NCBI GenBank assembly: GCA_941918925.1
Contig: OW799234.1
Span: 119,858,284 to 119,922,283 of the forward strand
From: Phyto melanocephala
Taxonomy: Eukaryota; Arthropoda; Insecta; Diptera; Rhinophoridae
Direction: 5' to 3'
Length of the DNA: 64,000 nucleotides
The notes beneath the pieces are model-generated. The model had not been told where the DNA came from. It saw only the letters and a program-made list of their open reading frames with translations, and searched no databases. The position numbers and the translations under genes were made by a program. Numbering within the stretch: the first letter of the stretch is position 1; each line of letters starts with the position of its first letter. This document shows positions 60,250 to 64,000 of the stretch, in pieces.

Positions 60250-60545
60250 TTCATTGTATATATTATAGTGACATAAAAAAAAACGGATCAAGAGGTTCCA
60301 TAAACGCTGCAAAATATATATGGCTTTGTTTGGGTATAAAAAAGAGGCAATCGTGTTCTTTTGCATCATATCTTAGCTCGTAAAGTGTCCACATAACTGA
60401 TTTTCAATAGGAAAATTCTCGAAACCATATGTGATAAATACCTTATAAGGGTTTAAAAAAATTGATTTCAACATACACACAAACACACGGGCCTAGGTAA
60501 ATCAATTACTTTATCTAAGAGGATTCATAATATATGTATATAATA
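60250..60545 (-). repeat. Fragment of the hairpin-ended repeat
   Basis: Reversed family phrases: TTGATTTCAACATACACACA then AACACACGG, preceded by GCTCGTAAAGTGTCC. No terminus is present. The next stretch (60546-61030) shows nothing recognisable. Confidence 0.5.
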
Positions 60546-61032
60546 TAAAATCTGTGGCTTGGAGCTAAAAGAGATTGGAAAATCACTACAATTGGTTGTA
60601 GGCGTATACTAGTACACTAGGACCCTCCCGATTGGATAGTAAAAATCTTGATTACAAAAGCTGTATAACAACTCAAATACCCAAATTATTGTTTCGTGCA
60701 TAAATAAACCATTAATTTGAAAGTGTTCTACAAGAACAAATACTAGTACCAAGGCGAATTCTTACAGGTAAAATTATCAGTCCAGCTGATGGAGAAACAT
60801 TTTGTCAAAATTGGTTAAATTCGTGTTGACTTCTTATTTTAAGGCAGGGATGAAAAATGAGATTTTAGCTTCGGTATTAAACTATTAACTTACATGTACT
60901 TATTTTATTATAAATGTACATAATGTTTGTACATTTGTTACTTTTGCGTCATTTATAAAGTGTTTTTTTGAATCGAATTTTAATATATCTTATATATCAT
61001 AACAACATCCCCTGAAATGTTGCTTTGTTGTA

Positions 61033-61511
61033 TCAATTCGCCGTTGCCCTGATTTGTTCATACTTATCTGCACTAGTGCTTGATGTTTTTGTAATTGTAC
61101 CTAAAGCTTTGAGGCAATGTTCAATTGTTCTTTGTTGCTTTGTTATAAGGTCCAAGTAATGAGAAAACATGCGCACCTGCCAATGTCTGCTCCTCAAACT
61201 AGTCTTGTAAATACCCAATATGCTTTCAATCAGTTCTTTACCGCCCATATATTCGTTATACTCGCCTACAACATGTGGTTTAGCTCTGACAATATTTTCT
61301 TGTTTTTGTTATTTTCTGTTTCCATGTTTGTCTTATAGACAAATCCGGAAAGATCACTCAAAATATATAATTTGTAGCATATTTTACGCTTTCGTCGAGC
61401 ACATTTGCTTATTACGCAAAGTCGTGTTTCTAACGGAACTTTGGCGTATGCTTCGTTTAAAACGTCAACATCAGGAAGGATGTCTATTATCTTGTTTTCA
61501 TTAAAGTTCAA
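61033..61511 (-). pseudogene. piggyBac transposase fragment
   Basis: The first piece reads YAKVPLETRLCVISKC and ICYKLYILSDLSGFVYKTNM (61266-61511), corresponding to the KP-K-G-K-(L/V)-DxxGY-x-Y region of piggyBac proteins. A frame shift later come VVGEYNEYMGGKELIESIL and SLRSRHWQVRMFSHYLDL (61033-61260), which match YN-x-x-MGGVDLxDxxxxxYR and W-x-x-(L/I)F-HLLD. The catalytic Asp regions between them are deleted. No TIR or TTAA pair was found. Confidence 0.65.
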
Positions 61512-61740
61512 GTACTGTCTAATAAATTAAATTTTTTTTAGCAGACATGGTCTGTTGACTAAGTAGTTGGTTCGGGAATACGGGAAATATTAATTCTTAC
61601 TAAAAAAATATTTTCTATCCTCCTCATCGTCTAATTCTTATACAAATATTTATTTGATTTTATTTTAGTTGCAACGGTAGTAAAGCCGATAATCTAATTT
61701 AGCGGCAATGACAGCCAATATTGCCTAAACAATTTCCTTA

Positions 61741-63534
61741 TCTATATACATATATAAAAGAGTAACGTGACTGACTGACTGACTGACCGACTGATTCATC
61801 ATCGCACAGCCCAAACGCAAAGAGCTAGAGACATGAAATTTGGACAATCAATGTATAGCTCCACTAAGAACGGATTTTTGGAAATTCGTACCTTAAGGGG
61901 GTAAAAAAGGGTAAAAACGGGTAAAATCGGTAATCTTATATTTGCTAAACTAAAAATGATACAAATTAAATTGAAAAAGTATTGTAATCTATACAAAAAA
62001 TAAGCTGATAGGTGTCTGGCCTTTTTTGGAATTTTCAACCCCTAAGGGGAAAAACGGGTAAAAACAATAATTTGGTACTTTTTTGGTACCCTATGTAACT
62101 TCCAAACGCATAAAGCTAGGAAAAAAATTTAAACCGTTTTAAGTAGTCCGCGAAAAAATATTAATAAGAATTCGGCACTTTTTTCAAATTCATATGTATA
62201 AGGGGTAAAAATTGTCCCGGAAAAATCCGGAAAATGTATGTAATTCCTAATTAGACGGCAAATTTTCACAAAACTTTTAATTGGGATTTCACCAGACATA
62301 AACAATTATGTAATTTAGTAAAGATTGAAACACATTCATAACAGGGTAGAAAAGGGAAAAATCGGGAAGAGTTTGGTACTTTTTGAACATAATTACTTTT
62401 ATGCAAAAAAGAGTAGATTTACTGACTAGCTATTTGAACATTTTAAACTTGGAATTTGGTACTTGGACCAAAAATGTACTTTTTCGGTTTTCTATGGTTC
62501 TTTTAGTATTTTCTGCGTTTATAAAGGTAGAATTGTAAAATAAAGGACTATTGATTCCAGGTGAGACTAAAAATGTTATAATCGACCAAAAAGGTACTTT
62601 TTTGAATTTTTATAGTACTTTTTGTATTTTCAACCTTTGCGAAGCTAGAATTTTGAAATTAGTGACTATTGATAAAAGGTGAGACTGAAAATGTTATGGG
62701 CGACCAAAAACGTACTTTTTTGAATTTTTATGGTACTTTTTGTATTTTCTACGTTTATGAAGGTGGGATCTTACAATCAAGGACTTTTGATTCCAGGTGA
62801 AACTGAAAATGTTATGGGCGACCACAAAGGTACTTTTTTGAATTTTTATGGTACTTTTTGTATTTTTAACGTTTACGAAGCAAGAATTTCGAAATTAGTG
62901 ACTATTGATACAAGCTAAGACTAAATATGTTATGGGCGACCAGGAAGGTACTTTTCTGAATTTTAATGGGACTTTTTGTATTTCCTACGTTTATAAAGCT
63001 AAAATAGTGAAATAAAGGATTGTTTATTCAATTTGAAAATTAAAATGATATTGGAGACACAAAATAGCCTTTTCGCATTTCTATTGTACTCTTTGTATTT
63101 TTACGTTTGTAAACATAGATTCTTAAAATTAGTATTTTTTGATCCGAGGTCTAAATCCTAATATTATGGACGACCAAAATTACTTATTCTCATATTTTAT
63201 ATTTTGTATACATAGGATTCTGAATAAAGGTAATAATAAACCAAGTGGAAGTTTTAGTGAAGGTAAAAATGTAACTTTTATTTTTTTTAGAGTAATTTTT
63301 GCAAAATATAAATCTTAATTTTTTAAACTCAGTAGCATTGCTCTTGCTTTTAGTTAGGAAATATATGCCCGATATATCCTTACTCTACTTTTTATTTTTC
63401 TAAGTAAATTGAATTGAATGAAGAGATACAAATTTTTATAAATTGAACCAAAAATATTTAGTAATTATAAATATAACTTGAGTATTCAATAAATAGTAAG
63501 AACAGCGCTAACGAAGTAGCGGGTTAAATGCTAG
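61741..63534 (+). mobile_element. Complete-looking non-autonomous Helitron, 1.79 kb
   Basis: The 5' end TCTATATACATATATAAAAG follows an A (61740). The 3' end has the perfect stem CGCTA-ACGAAG-TAGCG (63506-63521), ten bases and CTAG (63531-63534), then a T (63535). This is the A/T insertion site and the TC...CTRR structure of Helitrons. After the 5' end comes the (TGAC)n-TGATTCATCATCGCACAGC motif frequent in insect Helitrons. The interior holds 118-base repeats (62444-63200). There is no Rep/helicase gene. Confidence 0.8.
62470..63050 (+). repeat. 118-bp tandem repeats inside the Helitron
   Basis: GTACTTTTTTGAATTTTTAT and its variants recur near 62594, 62712, 62830 and 62948, about 118 bases apart. 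Each is followed by GTATTTT-x-ACGTTTATGAAG, GACTATTGAT-like and GAAAATGTTATGGGCGACCA phrases. Outer units are more diverged. Confidence 0.8.
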
Positions 63535-64000
63535 TTATTTATATATTTCTTTCTAGCGATTTTTTCGTTTTCCAATAATTATTTTTAAATGATTAATCGA
63601 TAAATTATGCCATTTTTACATGTAATACACACACATACAAACTTTTAATTGAACAGAAAACATTTATACACAATTAATACAATAAATAAAGAAATAAAAA
63701 AAAATAAATTGCTTGTGAGTAAACAAAAAAATATTTTTTGTTTTTAATTTTCGTATTAAAATTTATTATTATTATTTATTTTTTTTTTTCATTTTTATAT
63801 ACAAGAGCCTTAAATAACTAAGTTATCACATTAATTAATTTATGTTCTTTTGCCATACTCGATATATTTATTTTTAAATATAATAATTCACAATTAAACT
63901 AATAATGAATTTAGAACAAGTTTATATAAAAAGGAAATTTTTAAGAAAAAAAAAAACATTAAGTTAAAATAGCGAGCACCTACTTCATGAGTAAGAATAG
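63535..64000. other. AT-rich end of the window
   Basis: I see no feature here. Confidence 0.5.

Overview
The window looks like nuclear DNA of a fly (Diptera, probably a schizophoran such as a blow fly, house fly or fruit-fly relative). It is very AT-rich, has short coding exons separated by very long introns, and is packed with insect-type transposons (CR1-like LINE, mariner, Tc1, hAT, P-like, Harbinger, piggyBac, Helitron). The species assignment is inference from composition and repeat content.

One host gene dominates. It lies on the minus strand and runs off the left edge. Five coding exons are visible: two alternative first coding exons (53150-53581 and 40850-41239), then shared exons at 24216-24337, 3938-4106, 3771-3866 and 1-307. 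All splice phases agree. The product is a single-pass membrane protein with a long hydrophilic Ser-rich N-terminus, a basic patch, one membrane helix, and the start of an extracytoplasmic domain. It looks most like the MYORG-type family-31 glycosidases (type II membrane proteins). The catalytic domain would lie left of the window, so this identity is tentative. The two first exons encode different N-termini that both carry an (R/K)RNSIS(M/L)P motif followed by LEALR, which suggests an ancient duplication of the first exon and two promoters.

Region by region: 0.3-3.8 kb is an intron with a small terminal-inverted-repeat (TIR) element and a dispersed hairpin-ended repeat. 4.1-24.2 kb is a 20-kb intron holding MITEs, a short Helitron, an internally deleted Harbinger element, and a three-level nest at 14.3-19.8 kb (a CR1-like LINE and a second deleted Harbinger inside an older TIR element). 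24.3-40.8 kb holds a possible small nested ORF (25762-25995), a 98-bp tandem duplication, foldback elements, a dead mariner, hAT elements, a LINE RNase H fragment split by a MITE, and a mariner-like remnant. 41.2-53.1 kb, between the two first exons, holds a hAT element about 480 bp upstream of the second start codon, an (ATAC)n microsatellite, more repeats, and a P-element-like transposon with THAP-like coding. 53.6-64 kb, upstream of the gene, holds a dead Tc1, a MITE, a possible solo LTR, a piggyBac fragment and a complete-looking Helitron with internal 118-bp repeats.

No tRNA, rRNA, CRISPR or bacterial features were seen. Much of the remaining sequence is AT-rich intron or flank in which I recognise nothing.
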